A DNA stretch of 64,000 bases from contig CAMZMU010000012.1 in assembly GCA_947311845.1 (NCBI GenBank), positions 5,110,192 through 5,174,191 on the forward strand, in the 5' to 3' direction. Positions within the stretch are counted from its first letter, which is position 1, and each line of letters begins with the position of its first letter. The notes beneath the pieces were generated by a model. That model saw only the letters and a program-made list of their open reading frames with translations. It had not been told where the DNA came from and did no database searches. This document shows, piece after piece, positions 10,958-22,159 of the stretch. The DNA is from Poa pratensis (Eukaryota; Streptophyta; Magnoliopsida; Poales; Poaceae). The position numbers and the translations under genes are program-made.

Positions 10958-11885
10958 TGTCGCAGCAGTGGAACATGGGGTTCCCCTAGTACTGCCAAAG
11001 TGGGTCCACCCCATGTGGGCCCAAGATGAAGATGGACAAGACCAAGACTCAAGTCAAGCTGGCGGGTTCACCGTCAGGACACGCAAGGCCTACATCGACA
11101 AAGGGCTCCGGTCCGGGGCCTGCCGGGTCCCCGAACCAAGCAAGAAGGCCAGGAAGGACCCGAGAGCCCGAGTTCCCGGCAGGAGGCCAGGCTCCCTCTC
11201 GGGTACTTCCCCACGTCCCTGTGGATAAGCACTCCACCTCACGCAGAAGACTTGGGAAGCAAGGCGAAGGCAGCGCGGGCGGGAAGCACGTCCCGTGGTG
11301 GTGTCAGCTCCTGTCCACCCCAAGGCGGACGCTCCCACCTAACCCAAAGGAGACGCTAGGCTGAGGAGAGGCCACGTCTCCTCCTAAACTAGATGAGGAG
11401 GGTCCTTCACCCCGAAGGTCCCTCATGCCCCTCACGTGACCCTGTGGCAACCCCTTAGCCTATAAAAGGAGGACCAAGGCACGAGGAGGGAGGGGAAAAA
11501 CAGAAGGTCGAACCAAGGCATAGAACCAGAGCAAGACTAGACTAGGGCTGCGAAGGTAGAGGGAAGGTGATCTCCTCCGGGTCAGGATCTGTCCTTCTTC
11601 TACCTCCAGCCAAAACCCTTCCGGGTACCCCATCCGGGAGGTTCCATTGTAAGCCACACTATGAAGAACCCATCAATCCAGACATGCAGGAGTAGGGCTT
11701 TTAGCCTCCGGGCGGCCTGAACCTGGGTAGCTCCTTGTGTCCCTTTGGTTGCATGCTTTGATCGTGGAGAGGAGAGCTTGATCTAGACTCCGCCCAAGAA
11801 GACGATTCTCAGCCTCCTTCGCGCCCCGTGCCGAACCTAAAAGGGGGTATCCTATACTCCCGGTGTCCGTGCACGAGACACGACA
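10958..11885 (+). repeat. 5' LTR of the Tat-like element
   Basis: The LTR starts TGTCGCAGCAG and ends ACACGACA. A promoter-like CCTATAAAAGGAGG lies at 11459-11472, so transcription probably starts near 11495 and runs right into gag. The 3' LTR carries the same promoter at about 21377. Confidence 0.92.
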
Positions 11886-11887
11886 TC

Positions 11888-11906
11888 TGGCGCGCCAGGT
11901 AGGGGG
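11888..11906 (+). other. Primer-binding site of the Tat-like element
   Basis: TGGCGCGCCAGGTAGGGG follows two bases after the LTR end. This sequence is typical of Tat-lineage elements of grasses and differs from the initiator-Met site of the element at 6871. I did not identify the exact primer tRNA. Confidence 0.75.
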
Positions 11907-11959
11907 CGCAAGCGCTGGTTTCATCTTCATCAAGTTCATCGGCAAGTTCTTCGTCAAGC

Positions 11960-13850
11960 ATGCCCCGAGGAAGAAGGGAGACCCTGCGGCGTCCAAGCCG
12001 GTCTCTCCCTCACGCACTCAAGCTTCAGCTGAACGTCGTGCTGCTGGCGCACGGCGGAGCGTCTCTCCGTCCCCGCCTCCCATGGAGAGGGTGGCGCCGG
12101 ACGAAGTGGACGGTCGCGACAAGGACAACGGCCCTGGCGGAGCGGCGGCTCCAAAGGGCACCACCATGCCTCCTCCTCGCTCGGGGAGAAGAGCGTCTGC
12201 AACGGCGCTGGCAAGGAGCCCACCGCTGGAGGAGGGAACCACGGCGTTCGCCCCAGCGGGGATCCACGAGCATCCAAGAGCAAGACCTCCGCGCACTCGC
12301 CTTCGGACGTGCAAGCTCGCCATGATGCTCTAGTCGCTGCCAAGGCCCTGATGCAGTTCCCTCCAAGCAGCGGCGATCCCAAGGTCTACCAAGAATGGAG
12401 GACTCGCGTCGAGAGGCTCCTCGACTTCGCCGATGGTGGTCCGTGGGTCGAACCCACTCAAGCTCCCACCGTCGACGATCCCGGAGCAGCACAAGACAAG
12501 ACACGTGATCCGCGAGGCCAGCCTCGTGGTGAACGTCAAGCCAAGACGGCGCCTCCTCGCACCGCGCCACCGATGGCTGATCGGCTAAACCGCGATCACG
12601 GCGAGGCCATCTCCATCGGGTCGTCTACCTCGCGCAACCCAGATCTTCGTGACGAGCTCAACAGCCGTCAGAACGAGGATATGCGCACCCGCATCGAGCG
12701 TCGCCGAGAACGTCACCGCCGGGAAGATCGGGGCATCGACCTCGCCGAAGGCTGCCTCGCCCTCGCCCCGAGTTCCGCCACTTCAACTGGCCCAAGAAAT
12801 TCAAGATCGACGTTCTCCGCTACGACGGCACCACGAACCCCCGGGACTTTCTGCAGATCTACTCTCTTGCTGCGATGGTTGCCGGGGCCGACGAGGTCAT
12901 GATGGCCAACTGGTTCCCTTGGCCCTGAAGGGAGATGCCCAGACTTGGCTTCTCAACCTTCCCAAGTGCTCCATCCGTTCCTGGCGGGCACTGAAGGAGC
13001 AGTTTCTGGGGGCTTTCCAAGGCGGGTACGAGCGCCCGGGGGCTCCCAGTGATCTCCACGACTTCAAGCAGCTGCCGGGTGAAACTCTCCGCAAGTTCAT
13101 CCAGCGCTTCACCCAGAAGATGAACACCATCCCGTGCATCAAGGAGGAGTTGGTGATCCAGTCCTTCCACGCCAACGTCCGCAACCCCAAGATGCGCGAG
13201 AAGCTGAGCATCCATCGCGTCGAGTCTGCTCGTAAGCTCTGGGAGCTTGCAGATCGGTGCGCTCGAGCTGAAGAAGGAGCCAAGTTCCCCGGGGAGGATG
13301 AACCCGAGGACAAGGTCGCTCCAGCCAAGAACAAGAAGCGGGACCCTGGACCCGACAAGCGGATCTTCGTCACCGAGCCTCTTCCGAAGAAGACCAAGCC
13401 CGCGCCGACTTCCGAGGAAGAAGGTGAAGGTGATCCCTGGTGCCACATCCATCCAGAAGGCAACCACTTGCTCAAGGACTGCCGCATGCTCAAGAACCTC
13501 GCCATCCGGGAGCAACGCCGAGCTGATGGGGTCAGTCAAGACGGTTGCTACAACTGCGGCACTGCCGGGCACATCGCTCGTGACTGTCCCACGGGTCGCC
13601 AAGGCGGAGGCGGCCGTGGATGGAACCGAGGCGGTGGCCGCGGGGGCCGTGGAGGAGGACGCGGCGGTCAAGGTGGTCGCGGGTACAACACTCCGGAGGC
13701 CGCCCACGGCAACGGGGAAGCTCCGGCTCCCCAAGGAGGCAACGGCGGCAAGTATCAAGAAGTCACTGGAGTTGTCGGGTGCATCCACGGAGGGTCTTCT
13801 CTGCCTCCCTCCAACGGCGCCTGCAAGAGACTTGTCCGGGAGCTGAACGC
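11960..13850 (+). pseudogene. gag of the Tat-like element (frameshifted)
   Basis: The gag region is spread over three frames. A charged, low-complexity N-terminal part lies at 11960-12330. A segment with YQEWRTRVERLLDFA is at about 12380-12430. The capsid core follows: FNWPKKFKIDVLRYDG in one frame near 12782-12830, then ALKGDAQTWLLNLP in another from about 12920. A CCHC zinc knuckle (CYNCGTAGHIARDC) lies near 13548-13590, with a glycine/arginine-rich tail to 13690. Frames change near 12310, 12770 and 12918. The protein would package element RNA. Confidence 0.75.
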
Positions 13851-13852
13851 GG

Positions 13853-14505
13853 TTGCTTCTGCTCCGTCCAAGCCCCTGGACTGGTCAGTCAAGTCATCAC
13901 CTTCGACCCAGAAGACCACCCTGCAACACTGCCGGGGTCGGGACCCTGCCGCTGATCGTGTCGCCCGTCATCCACAACTACAAGGTCACCAAGATGCTGG
14001 TCGACGGAGGCTCCAGCCTCAACTTGCTGACGGCGAAGGTCCTGGCTATCCTTCAAATTCCCCTGTCTCGCCTGCAAGACACCGGGTGTTCCAAGGCGTG
14101 AACGGAAGTGTTACTCGACCCCTCGGGAAGATCACCCTTCCGGTCACCTTCGGCGACTCCAAGAACTTCCGCACCGAGGAAATCGTCTTCGACATCGCCG
14201 ACACTCCGCTACCGTACAACGGCATACTTGGCAGACCTGCTCTGGCCAAGTTCATGGCCGTCTCCCACTTCGCCTACAACATGCTGAAGATTCCGGCGCC
14301 GTGGGGTGTGATCAAGGTCAAGGCCGACATCGACGATGCTATCTACTGCGTTCACCAGCTGAACCAGACGGTGGCAATCATGGCGGATGTCCCTCAAGGT
14401 GTACAGGAGGATGATGATGGGGCTCTCCCCGGGGGCGAAGGGCACCCTGGGGGCTCCACATCTACTCCCCCAAGAAGGCGCCATTCCATGGCGATCCGCA
14501 GCTGA
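13853..14505 (+). pseudogene. Aspartic protease of the Tat-like element (frameshifted)
   Basis: The protease shows the active-site motif MLVDGGSSLNLL near 13993-14028 and the flap/strand region FGDSKNFRTEEIVFDI and YNGILGRPALAKF at 14145-14250. These lie in two frames with an indel near 14090. The region stands between the gag zinc knuckle and RT. Confidence 0.7.
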
Positions 14506-14660
14506 CCAAGAAGGTGGCGCTAACCAGCGACGGAGTTCGCTCCATCACCATCGGCGCCCGCCTCACCGACAAATAGGAAAGCGCGCTCGTCGCCTTCCTT
14601 CGGGAAAACTCTGACGTCTTCGCGTGGGAGGCGTCAGGTTTACCCGGCGTTCCAAGGGAG

Positions 14661-15870
14661 GTGATCGAGCACAAACTGGCGGTCAATCCGGGGGCTCGCC
14701 CCGTGAAGCAGGTTCTCCGGAACCAAAGCAAGGAAAAGCTGGAATTCATCATCGCCGAGGTGGACAAGTTGATAGAAGCTGGTGTCATCCGGTCGGTTCC
14801 CCACCCAAGCTGGGTGGCCAACCCCGTGGTGGTACCGAAGCCCATGACCTTCAAGTGGAGACTCTGCATCGACTTCACAGACCTGAATAAGGCCTGTCCC
14901 AAGGACCCTTTCCCCCTGCCGCGGATCGACATGATCGTGGATTCCACGGCCGGGTGCGAGCTGCTGTGTTTCTTGGACGCCTTCTCCGGGTACCACCAGA
15001 TCATGATGTCACTCGAGGACCAAGAGAAGACGGCCTTCATCACTCCCAAGGGCTGCTACTGCTACACCCGGATGCCTTTTGGCCTCCGGAACGCCGGCGC
15101 TACCTTCCAGCGCGCAATGCAAGCATGCCTTGGGCCACAGCTGGGCCGCAACGTTGAAGCGTACATCGACGACATCGTGGTCAAGACCCGGTACAAGGAC
15201 TCCCTCATCCAAGACCTGCACGAGACCTTCGAGAACCTCCGCCGGGTCAACTTCAAGCTCAACCCCGACAAGTGCGTGTTCGGGGTCCCCTCCGGCAAGC
15301 TGCTGGGTTTCCTGGTCTCTCACCGAGGGATCGAGGCGAATCCGGACAAAATCAAGGCAATCGAGCGCATGGAGGCGCCCCGGCGGGTCAAGGACGTACA
15401 GCGCCTCAACGGGTGCATCACTGCACTCGGGCGCTTCATCTCAAGGCTTGGGGAGCGGGCCTTACCGTTCTTCAGGCTGCTCAAGAAGTCAGGCCCCGTG
15501 GAGTGGACCTCCGAGGCCGAGGAAGCCCTGCAGTCCCTTAAGCGCTACCTCGCCTCGCCACCAATCCTCGTGGCACCAGAAGAGAAGGAGCCCCTACTAC
15601 TGTACATTGCTGCCACCAACCAGGTGATCAGCGCTGTGCTTGTGGTAGAGCGTGACGCTCCTCCGAAGAAGTCAAGCAAGATCAAGGGCAAGCGACCCGG
15701 GAACTCTCTCCCGGGACAACCGTGCAAGAAAAGGCTGCCGGGTGACCAGGGGTCTCACGATCCTGACGTCACTGCAACCTTACCAGACGGGCGGAGCCCG
15801 TCGGGAATGGAGAATCTCCCTCCGACGAGACTTCGCCGGGGGCTACCTCGTCCCCACCCCAAGACGTCGA
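14661..15870 (+). CDS. Reverse transcriptase of the Tat-like element
   Basis: A long open frame runs through the whole RT domain. Landmarks are WRLCIDFTDLNKACPKD, FLDAFSGYHQI, MPFGLRNAGATFQRAM, the catalytic YIDDIVVK, and LGFLVSHRGIEANPDKIKAI in the thumb. The start of the first RNase H domain (LLLYIAATNQVISAVLV) follows. The true polyprotein frame begins further upstream; the first ATG at 14661 is only a convenience. After about 15680 the frame drifts out of phase with the RNase H part, so an indel lies between 15680 and 15870. Confidence 0.85.
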
Positions 15871-15871
15871 C

Positions 15872-16640
15872 GTGGAGGAAGCCGAGCCCTCTCAGGACTC
15901 GGCGACCCGCAAGGTGCAGCACCCGGTCTACTTCGTCAGCGCAGTGCTGCGCGACGCCCGGGAGCGGTACCCCATGATGCAGAAGCTGCTGCTGGCAATC
16001 CTCATTGCCTCCCGCAAGATGAGGCCGTACTTCCAAAGCCATCCCATCACGGTGGTGTCCAAGTACAACCTAAGAAGCCCCCTGGAGAACCCACTTGCCA
16101 CTGGTCGCATATCATGGTGGGCCATGGAGCTTCAAGGTTTCGGTCTCAAGTTCGAGCACACGGACAACATCAAGAGTCAGGCGCTGGCGGATTTCACGGC
16201 CGAGTGGACCGAGACGGCGTTCGACGACCCGGAAGAGGAAACCTGCCTCCCCGGGAAGGAAGATCCTAGCGCCTGGACCATGCACTTCGACGGCTCCTAC
16301 ACCAAGGGGAAAGGAGGTGCTGGGGTTGTCCTAACCTCACCAACCGGGGACCGGCTGAAGTACGTCGTCCAGATGCACTACCAAGGGAACATCTCCAACA
16401 ACACGGCGGAGTACGAGGGCCTGCTCGCAGGACTTCGTGCTGCCATCGGCCTCGGCATCAACAAGATCGTCGTCAAGGGTGACTCTCAGTTAGTCATCAA
16501 ACAAGTGAACAAGGAGTACGCGTGCCCTCAGATGGCACCATACGTTGAAGAGGTCTGGAAGCTGCAGCGGCGCTTCGACAACTTCCGGGCTGTGTACGTC
16601 CCACGGGAGAAAACACGGCCGCGGATGAGCTATCGCAGGT
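15872..16640 (+). pseudogene. Dual RNase H region of the Tat-like element
   Basis: The first part is the degenerate gypsy RNase H (HPVYFVSAVLRDARERYPMM, then WAMELQGFGLKFEH and the QALADF motif). A second RNase H of archaeal type follows, with catalytic residues in MHFDGSYTKGKGGAGVVL, NNTAEYEGLLAGL and KGDSQLVIKQV. This second RNase H defines the Tat lineage. The frame is open from 15872, but it shifts near 16610 before the zinc-binding region of integrase. Confidence 0.85.
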
Positions 16641-18101
16641 GGCGTCCAAGCAAGAACCAGTGCCTCCCGGGATCTACATCGAGGTCCTCAGGCGACCTTC
16701 GATCCACCCGAGAGGCTCGCGACAAGATCTGCGCCGGGGGCTGGCGACCCTTCTACCTCGACAACACGGGTAGCCAGCCCAGAAGCTCAAGACCCGGCAG
16801 CCCCTCAGCGGAGGAAGCTATGCTTTCTTTCCGTCGGATGGTGCTACCGGTGGAAGGAACCCACCCACCCTGGGCCCGGGACATCGTCAAGTACATCATG
16901 GAGCACGCCCTCCCGGAGGACGATCACGACGCCGAGCGGGTGGCTCGTCAAGCCAAGCTCTACGTCATGATCGACGGCGAGCTCTACCGGCGACGGGACA
17001 ACGGAGTCAAGCTCCGCTGCATCCTCAAGAACAAGGCCAAGTACTGCTACGGGACATCCACGAGGGCACATGTTCAAGTCATGTGGCATCAAGATCACTG
17101 GCGGGTAAAGTTTTTCGTCACGGGTTCTACTGGCCAACAGTCCTCAGTGATGCGAGCAGCTAGTCAAGACCTGTGAAGCCTGCCAGTACTATGCGAAGAA
17201 CATACATCAGCCGGCGCAAGCTCTGCAGCCAATTCCAATCTCCTGGCCGTTCGCGGTCTGGGGGCTGGACATCGTGGGAAGATACCGAAGTCTGTCGGGG
17301 GCCATGAATACCTTTTCGTGGCCATCGACAAGTTCACAAAGTGGGTGGAAGTGATGCCAGTACCAAGACAGACAGCTCAAGCAGCCATCAAGTTCATTGA
17401 AGGGATCGTGTACCGCTTCGGAGTACCCAACAGAATCATAACGGACAATGGCTCTCAGTTCACAAGCCGATCCTTCCTCAACTTCTGTGAAGAGCTGGGA
17501 ATCAAGGTGTGTTTTGCCTCGGTGTCCTACCCAAGGTGCAATGGGCAAGTGGAGCGAGCCAATGCGGAGGTCCTAAAGGGTTTGAAGACCAAGGCCTTTG
17601 ACAAGTTAGAAGACAAGGGCAAGAACTGGATTGAGCATCTACCAAGTGTCTTGTGGTCCCTCAGAACCACACCAAGCAGAGCCACTCAAGAAACACCATT
17701 CTTCCTTGTCTATGGAGCAGAAGCCGTCTTGCCAACAGAGCTCAGGCATGGATCCCCCGGGTACTTGCCTATGATGAAGACGCACAAGCTGAGAGGAGGA
17801 TTGATGACATCAACTTCCTGGAAGAGGTGCGGTGTCGAGCTTCTTACGATCTGCTCGATACCAGCAAGGGCTCCGCCGCTATCATGATCGCCATATCCGT
17901 TCACGGGTACTGGAACCCGGAGACCTGGTTCTCCGCAAGAAGCAGAAGCTTGATAACATGAACAAGCTGTCGTCCAAGTGGGAAGGACCTTATCGGGTGA
18001 CGCATACCCTGAGACCCGGAGCTGTTTATCTGGAGGACGAGAAAGGCAGGCCGGAGGGCAACGCCTGGAACATCGAGAATCTCCGGAAATTCTACCCCTG
18101 A
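16640..18101 (+). pseudogene. Integrase of the Tat-like element (frameshifted)
   Basis: The zinc-binding CEACQYYAKN motif lies near 17170. The catalytic D in WGLDIVG is near 17260, the second D in ITDNGSQF near 17440-17460 and the E in GQVERANAEV near 17545-17570. The C-terminal GPYRV region and the terminal ENLRKFYP end at the stop at 18099-18101. At least three frames are used: linker 16640-17160, core 17318-17760 and C-terminal part 17832-18101. Confidence 0.8.
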
Positions 18102-19125
18102 ATACGAACATGAATCGCAGATAGTTCGAGTCAACTAAGCACGCCCAAGGGGCTAGTGTTCTGTATAAGGGTGTAAGAATCGTCGCCAAGGAATAAAAGA
18201 TAAGTTTTTCAATTCCGTGAGCCTCTCTTGTTGTCGTGAAGTGTGTTATCCGTAACAACCCCCAAGCAGGGGGCTGACATGGTGCCGGTGGCTGACAGGT
18301 CGAGCGCGAGTAGCCTATCAGTAGGCGCTGCCACCTGATCGTGCCGTACTGCCGCGGTAAGAAGTGGAACGGGCAGTGCTGTGTTTTAAAGAACCTAAAC
18401 ACAGAAATGCACATTCAACTTTGCTTGCGGGTTGCTCCGGATGAAACACTTTCACGACATGTAAGGGAGGGTCCATTCTTTTCCTACTGAAAGTGTGTTA
18501 TGTGTAGCGCCTCTCCCGGGACAGGAATGGATGCTGAAGAGCGGCTCAGGAGCTGGTACCCGGGAAGGACAGAGCAGATCAAGAGCACGGCAAAAACCAG
18601 CTAAGTCTTTGCATGTGCATCTTGCATTCTAGGCATAATATCTCGCTCGGAGTCAATATACCACCAACCTGCGCATGCTTGACAGTTGATGAGAACCTTT
18701 GCGGGGGTAATGCGTCCTCCCCGGCGAACGGTCAGATTTCCCTTCTGGCCTAGTACCCGTGGCTGTGGAGTGGACTCCCGGAAGGCATAGTGCTCTTAGG
18801 GGTGCTGCTACCGGTACAGGCGGTTAGAGTACTTGTCACCTAAGAGATCTCCTCAGAAAACTTGACGGCGCGTTAGTGCAAGGGAGGTTTGGGAAATGAC
18901 CCCGGGAGTTGAGCCCTAGGATTGCATTCATCTGAACTTACATTCTGAATTTACAATTCTGATTACATTCAGTCGAAGCTTTCCTGGATACATATCTAGC
19001 CTATGCTACTAAGGCCAGCTCAGAGCTCCTGGCTGTGCAGATCTGTCTTCTGTTTTATTGCCTGCCGGGTGAACTCCGGACTCCCGGGGACGCCTGGGAT
19101 GAAGGAGGGCATTCGCGCAGGATCT
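18102..19125. other. Non-coding part of the Tat-like element after pol
   Basis: I see no supported gene here. The region is moderately GC-rich, with short frames on both strands and no recognised motif. Such a spacer between integrase and the 3' LTR is usual for the Tat lineage. Confidence 0.6.
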
Positions 19126-19594
19126 TCAGGGGTCCCACGGGCCGGGGAACTTCCGGGCAAACCCCGGCACATGCTGGCTGCAGAGGAGGTGCACGTGGTC
19201 CACGAACTTATCCATGATGTCTTCCTCATCCTGTACGAAGGGAAGAAATCGAGTCAAGGCGCAGGATCTTCCCAAGGGTCGTATTGCCAGAACCAAGGCA
19301 ACCTTACCTTGAAGACATCGTCAAGGTCGCAGAGGAGGGGATCAATCTCTGATTGCCTGCGGCCTCCTTCCACAGCTCCATCTTGATGGTGTCCTTCCGG
19401 GTCGCCAGCGCCACCGACGCTTCCATGGCAGCAGAACCGGCGATGTTCCCCACCGCGGGGAAAACCAAGGAGACCCGAGGGCGGGGAACGACCTCGGTGA
19501 TTCGGGCTTCCGCCCTCGTGGGCGCCTCCGCGCCTCGGAAGACGGACTCCGCCGTCGACACGTCGGACAAGGCCCTCTCTGCTTCGCCAGACAT
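19126..19594 (-). pseudogene. Antisense ORF B with a possible intron (Tat-like element)
   Basis: On the minus strand an ATG at 19594 (MSGEAERALSDV) opens a frame about 87 bases after a TATA box. About 280 bases in, a one-base frame change leads to LLCDLDDVFK. A canonical 5' splice site follows (CAAG|GTAAGG at 19307/19308). A pyrimidine-rich 3' splice site (TTCGTACAG) ends the 77-base intron at 19231, and exon 2 continues in phase with DEEDIMDKFVDHVHLL to a TGA at 19126-19128. I do not recognise the protein. Extra antisense frames are known in some Tat elements, such as Grande, but no homology to them is claimed. The frame change means this copy is probably not functional. Confidence 0.5.
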
Positions 19595-19680
19595 TGTTCT
19601 GCGGGGCGGGAGAGGGAGAGGAAGAAGAGAAGAGAGGAGCAAGGCGAGAAGATGTGTCAAGGGAGTTGAGTCTGGAGGGT

Positions 19681-19690
19681 CTTTTATAGG
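19681..19690 (-). promoter_or_regulatory. TATA box of antisense ORF B
   Basis: The minus strand reads CCTATAAAAG, a near-ideal plant TATA box, about 87 bases before the antisense ATG at 19594. The intervening leader is CT-rich, as in many plant 5' UTRs. Confidence 0.55.
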
Positions 19691-19984
19691 CCTCCACGCT
19701 CCACCTACCCCTTGACGCTACGGCTGCTGCAGTAATGGGAGCGCGTTTTGCAAAAAACTCGTTCTCATTCACACGGACGCGACACGAGACAAGGAGGAAA
19801 CAAGATCTTCTTCATTTACAAGGACTACAAGGGGACGATCTTTTTTACAACAAAAAGGTTGGCTCCCATCGAGCAAGGAGCACCGCCGTACAATGGAAGA
19901 CGCTACTTCCAGAAGTACGTCGTCAAGGCCGCCGAGGAGGAGGTCAACGAGATCTCCATGGCGCCCGTCCGAAGCTCCTCGCCT

Positions 19985-20566
19985 TCAGGAAGACGAGCTC
20001 CCCTCGACCTTGATGTCAGATGAGTTTTCCTCATCTTCATCCTCGTCGTAGGAGCTCGAACTGCCGCTGCTGCTCTCCATGCAGCACTCCACACGTCCGC
20101 CATCGACACCGAAGATCTTCACGGAGAGCGTCGCATCTCCGTCGTACCGGAACGCCAAGCATTGCCCCCGGACAGGCGGCGGGCACGGGAGAACGACTTC
20201 CACCCCGGACCCAGAAGCATGGCGCCTTCAGTGGTGCGCTCCGCCATGGCCCAGGAGGGGCCATTGGGGCAGCCTTCCACTTGCAGCCAGAAGCCGGAGG
20301 GTCGATGTCCTCCGTCGCCATCGCGAAGGAATCCGGCAGGAGAGCCGGCTGCGAGGCCTGGTTCAGATCCACGATGAACTCGAACGGCGCGAAGCTGGTA
20401 TGAACCATGCTCCTAGGAGGGGAGCAGCGGTGCCGCGGCCTCCACGGCCGCCGCGACCGCGAATCCCACGACCTCGCGGAACAGCTCGACCACGAGTGGA
20501 GGGGCCACTCTCCGCAGCAGCTGAAGAAGAACGAGGGCGCCCAACTCCTCTCCTCGCTCTCGCCAT
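19985..20566 (-). pseudogene. Antisense ORF A (Tat-like element, frameshifted)
   Basis: The ATG at 20566 opens an arginine/glycine-rich N-terminus (RGRGIRGRGGRGGRG). The apparent coding signal moves to a second frame at about 20405 (FAPFEFIVDLNQASQ) and a third at about 20200 (CLAFRYDGDATLSVKIFGV). It ends at 19985 in an acidic, serine-rich tail (SSSSYDEDEDEENSS). Plausible composition across three consecutive frames suggests one ancestral protein of about 190 residues with two indels. I do not recognise the family. It lies head to tail with antisense ORF B. Confidence 0.45.
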
Positions 20567-20641
20567 TGCGCTGGCAGCTTGTGGGGAGGCCTGGAGTTGG
20601 ACTGAGGAAGAAGATGAACGAAAGAGCCAGGGGTGCGCCTC

Positions 20642-20653
20642 GCTTTTATAGCC
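20642..20653 (-). promoter_or_regulatory. TATA box of antisense ORF A
   Basis: The minus strand reads GGCTATAAAAGCG, about 80 bases upstream of the antisense ATG at 20566. The spacing and sequence resemble those of the second antisense module at 19681-19690. Confidence 0.5.
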
Positions 20654-20859
20654 ACGGCGGCACCTCTGTCAAGCGTCTCCTCGGTTCTTCCGTTATTGGG
20701 AATCGAGGGGGCCACCGCAGTTATTCCCCCAAGCGGAGTAACTCCAAGACCTTCAAGGCCATCAACGAAGCAGAGCAAGGAAGACCAGGTGCCCGGGGAC
20801 CCACTTTGACCTATCTTTAGGCCATGGCCCCGGCAGCTGGAGCAAGAGCCGCCGGGACC

Positions 20860-20874
20860 ATGCCCGGGGGCTAC
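20860..20874 (+). other. Polypurine tract region of the Tat-like element
   Basis: TGCCCGGGGGCTAC directly precedes the 3' LTR start TGTCGCAG. A GGGGGCTAC stretch before TGTC is characteristic of Tat-lineage elements and sets the LTR boundary at 20875. Confidence 0.7.
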
Positions 20875-21810
20875 TGTCGCAGCAGTGGAACATGGGGTTC
20901 CCCTAGTACTGCCAAAGTGGGTCCACCCCATGTGGGCCCAAGATGAAGATGGACAAGACCAAGACTCAAGTCAAGCTGGCGGGTTCACCGTCAGACACGC
21001 AAGGCCTACATCGACAAAGGGCTCCGGTCCTGGGGACCTGCCGGGTCCCCGAACCAAGCAAGAAGGCCAGGAAGGACCCGAGAGCCCGAGTTCCCGGCAG
21101 GAGGCCAGGCTCCCTCTCGGGTACTTCCCCACGTCCCTGTGGATAAGCACTCCACCTCACGCAGAAGACTTGGGAAGCAAGGCGAAGGCAGCGCGGGCGG
21201 GAAGCACGTCCCGTGGTGGTGTCAGCTCCTGTCCACCCCAAGGCGGACGCTCCCACCTAACCCAAAGGAGACGCTAGGCTGAGGAGAGGCCACGTCTCCT
21301 CCTAAACTAGATGAGGAGGGTCCTTCACCCCGAAGGTCCCTCATGCCCCTCACGTGACCCTGTGGCAACCCCTTAGCCTATAAAAGGAGGACCAAGGCAC
21401 GGAGGAGGGAGGGGAAAAAACAGAAGGTCGAACCAAGGCATAAGTTCAACCAGAGCAAGACTAGACTAGGGCTGCGAAGGTAGAGGGGAGGTGATCTCCT
21501 CCGGGTCAGGATCTGTCCTTCTTCTACCTCCAGCCAAAACCCTTCCGGGTACCCCATCCGGGAGGTTCCATTGTAAGCTACACTATGAAGAACCCATCAA
21601 TCCAGACATGCAGGAGTAGGGCTTTTAGCCTCCGGGCGGCCAGAACCTGGGTAGCTCCTTGTGTCCCTTTGGTTGCATGCTTTGATCATGGAGAGGAGAG
21701 CTTGATCTAGACTCCGCCCTAGAAGACGATTCTCAGCCTCCTTCGCGCCCTGTGCCGAACCTAAAAGGGGGTATCCTATACTCCCGGTGTCCGTGCATCG
21801 AGACACGACA
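20875..21810 (+). repeat. 3' LTR of the Tat-like element
   Basis: This 936-base LTR is nearly identical to 10958-11885. Differences seen include an extra short insertion at 21441-21447 (AGTTCA) and single-base indels. It ends ACACGACA and is followed by the target duplication gcggc. Confidence 0.92.
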
Positions 21811-21815
21811 GCGGC

Positions 21816-22159
21816 GCCCACACAGAGCTAGGGTTCGCTGCGCCTTGCTCCTCCGGCCGGCCGACGGCAGGACGACGCCTGTCCTACTGTACCTTCCCGT
21901 CTCCGTTCCTTACCACCGATCCCGTTCCCGCTCTTTGTCCCCACGAAGACCTGCTTCCAAGATCTCATCCAGTCACCGATCAGGCACACCAGCGCCGCCA
22001 GTTAATTTATCGCCGACCTCTCTCGTCGTATCAGGTATCCTTCTCTCAATCACGGCTTCTCAGCCGACCAGTCCGCAATTTTTTTGCATTCAATCTGTAA
22101 GCCATGACCGATAGATGCGTGTGTATGTATGCTGCTGATCGGTGGTGATGTTACTGTGC
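21816..22159 (+). other. PIF/Harbinger 5' leader segment
   Basis: This stretch lies between the two nested retrotransposons and belongs to the Harbinger element. Its GC-rich, CT-rich sequence continues the ATGGCGGC stretch cut by the Tat-like insertion at 10957. A possible 5' splice site (TCAG|GTATCC at 22034/22035) suggests it is the transposon's first, untranslated exon. The frame from that ATG meets a stop after a few codons, so I do not call a protein. Confidence 0.45.

Larger units (their letters stand above)
10958..21810 (+). mobile_element. Full-length Tat-lineage Ty3/gypsy retrotransposon
   Basis: The 10,853-base element has two LTRs (10958-11885 and 20875-21810), a primer-binding site, a polypurine tract and a perfect five-base target duplication, gcggc (10953-10957 and 21811-21815). 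Internal order is gag, protease, RT, RNase H, a second (archaeal-type) RNase H, integrase, then a long region with antisense frames. The extra RNase H and a downstream non-pol region are hallmarks of the Tat lineage. By eye the LTRs differ by about six or seven substitutions and several small indels in 930 bases, suggesting an age of a few hundred thousand years at usual grass LTR rates. Several frameshifts interrupt gag and pol. Confidence 0.9.

Noticed and set aside
20413..20931. 172-codon antisense frame overlapping the 3' LTR
   Set aside because: It begins inside the LTR, runs through the antisense TATA box, and overlaps better-supported antisense frames in another phase.
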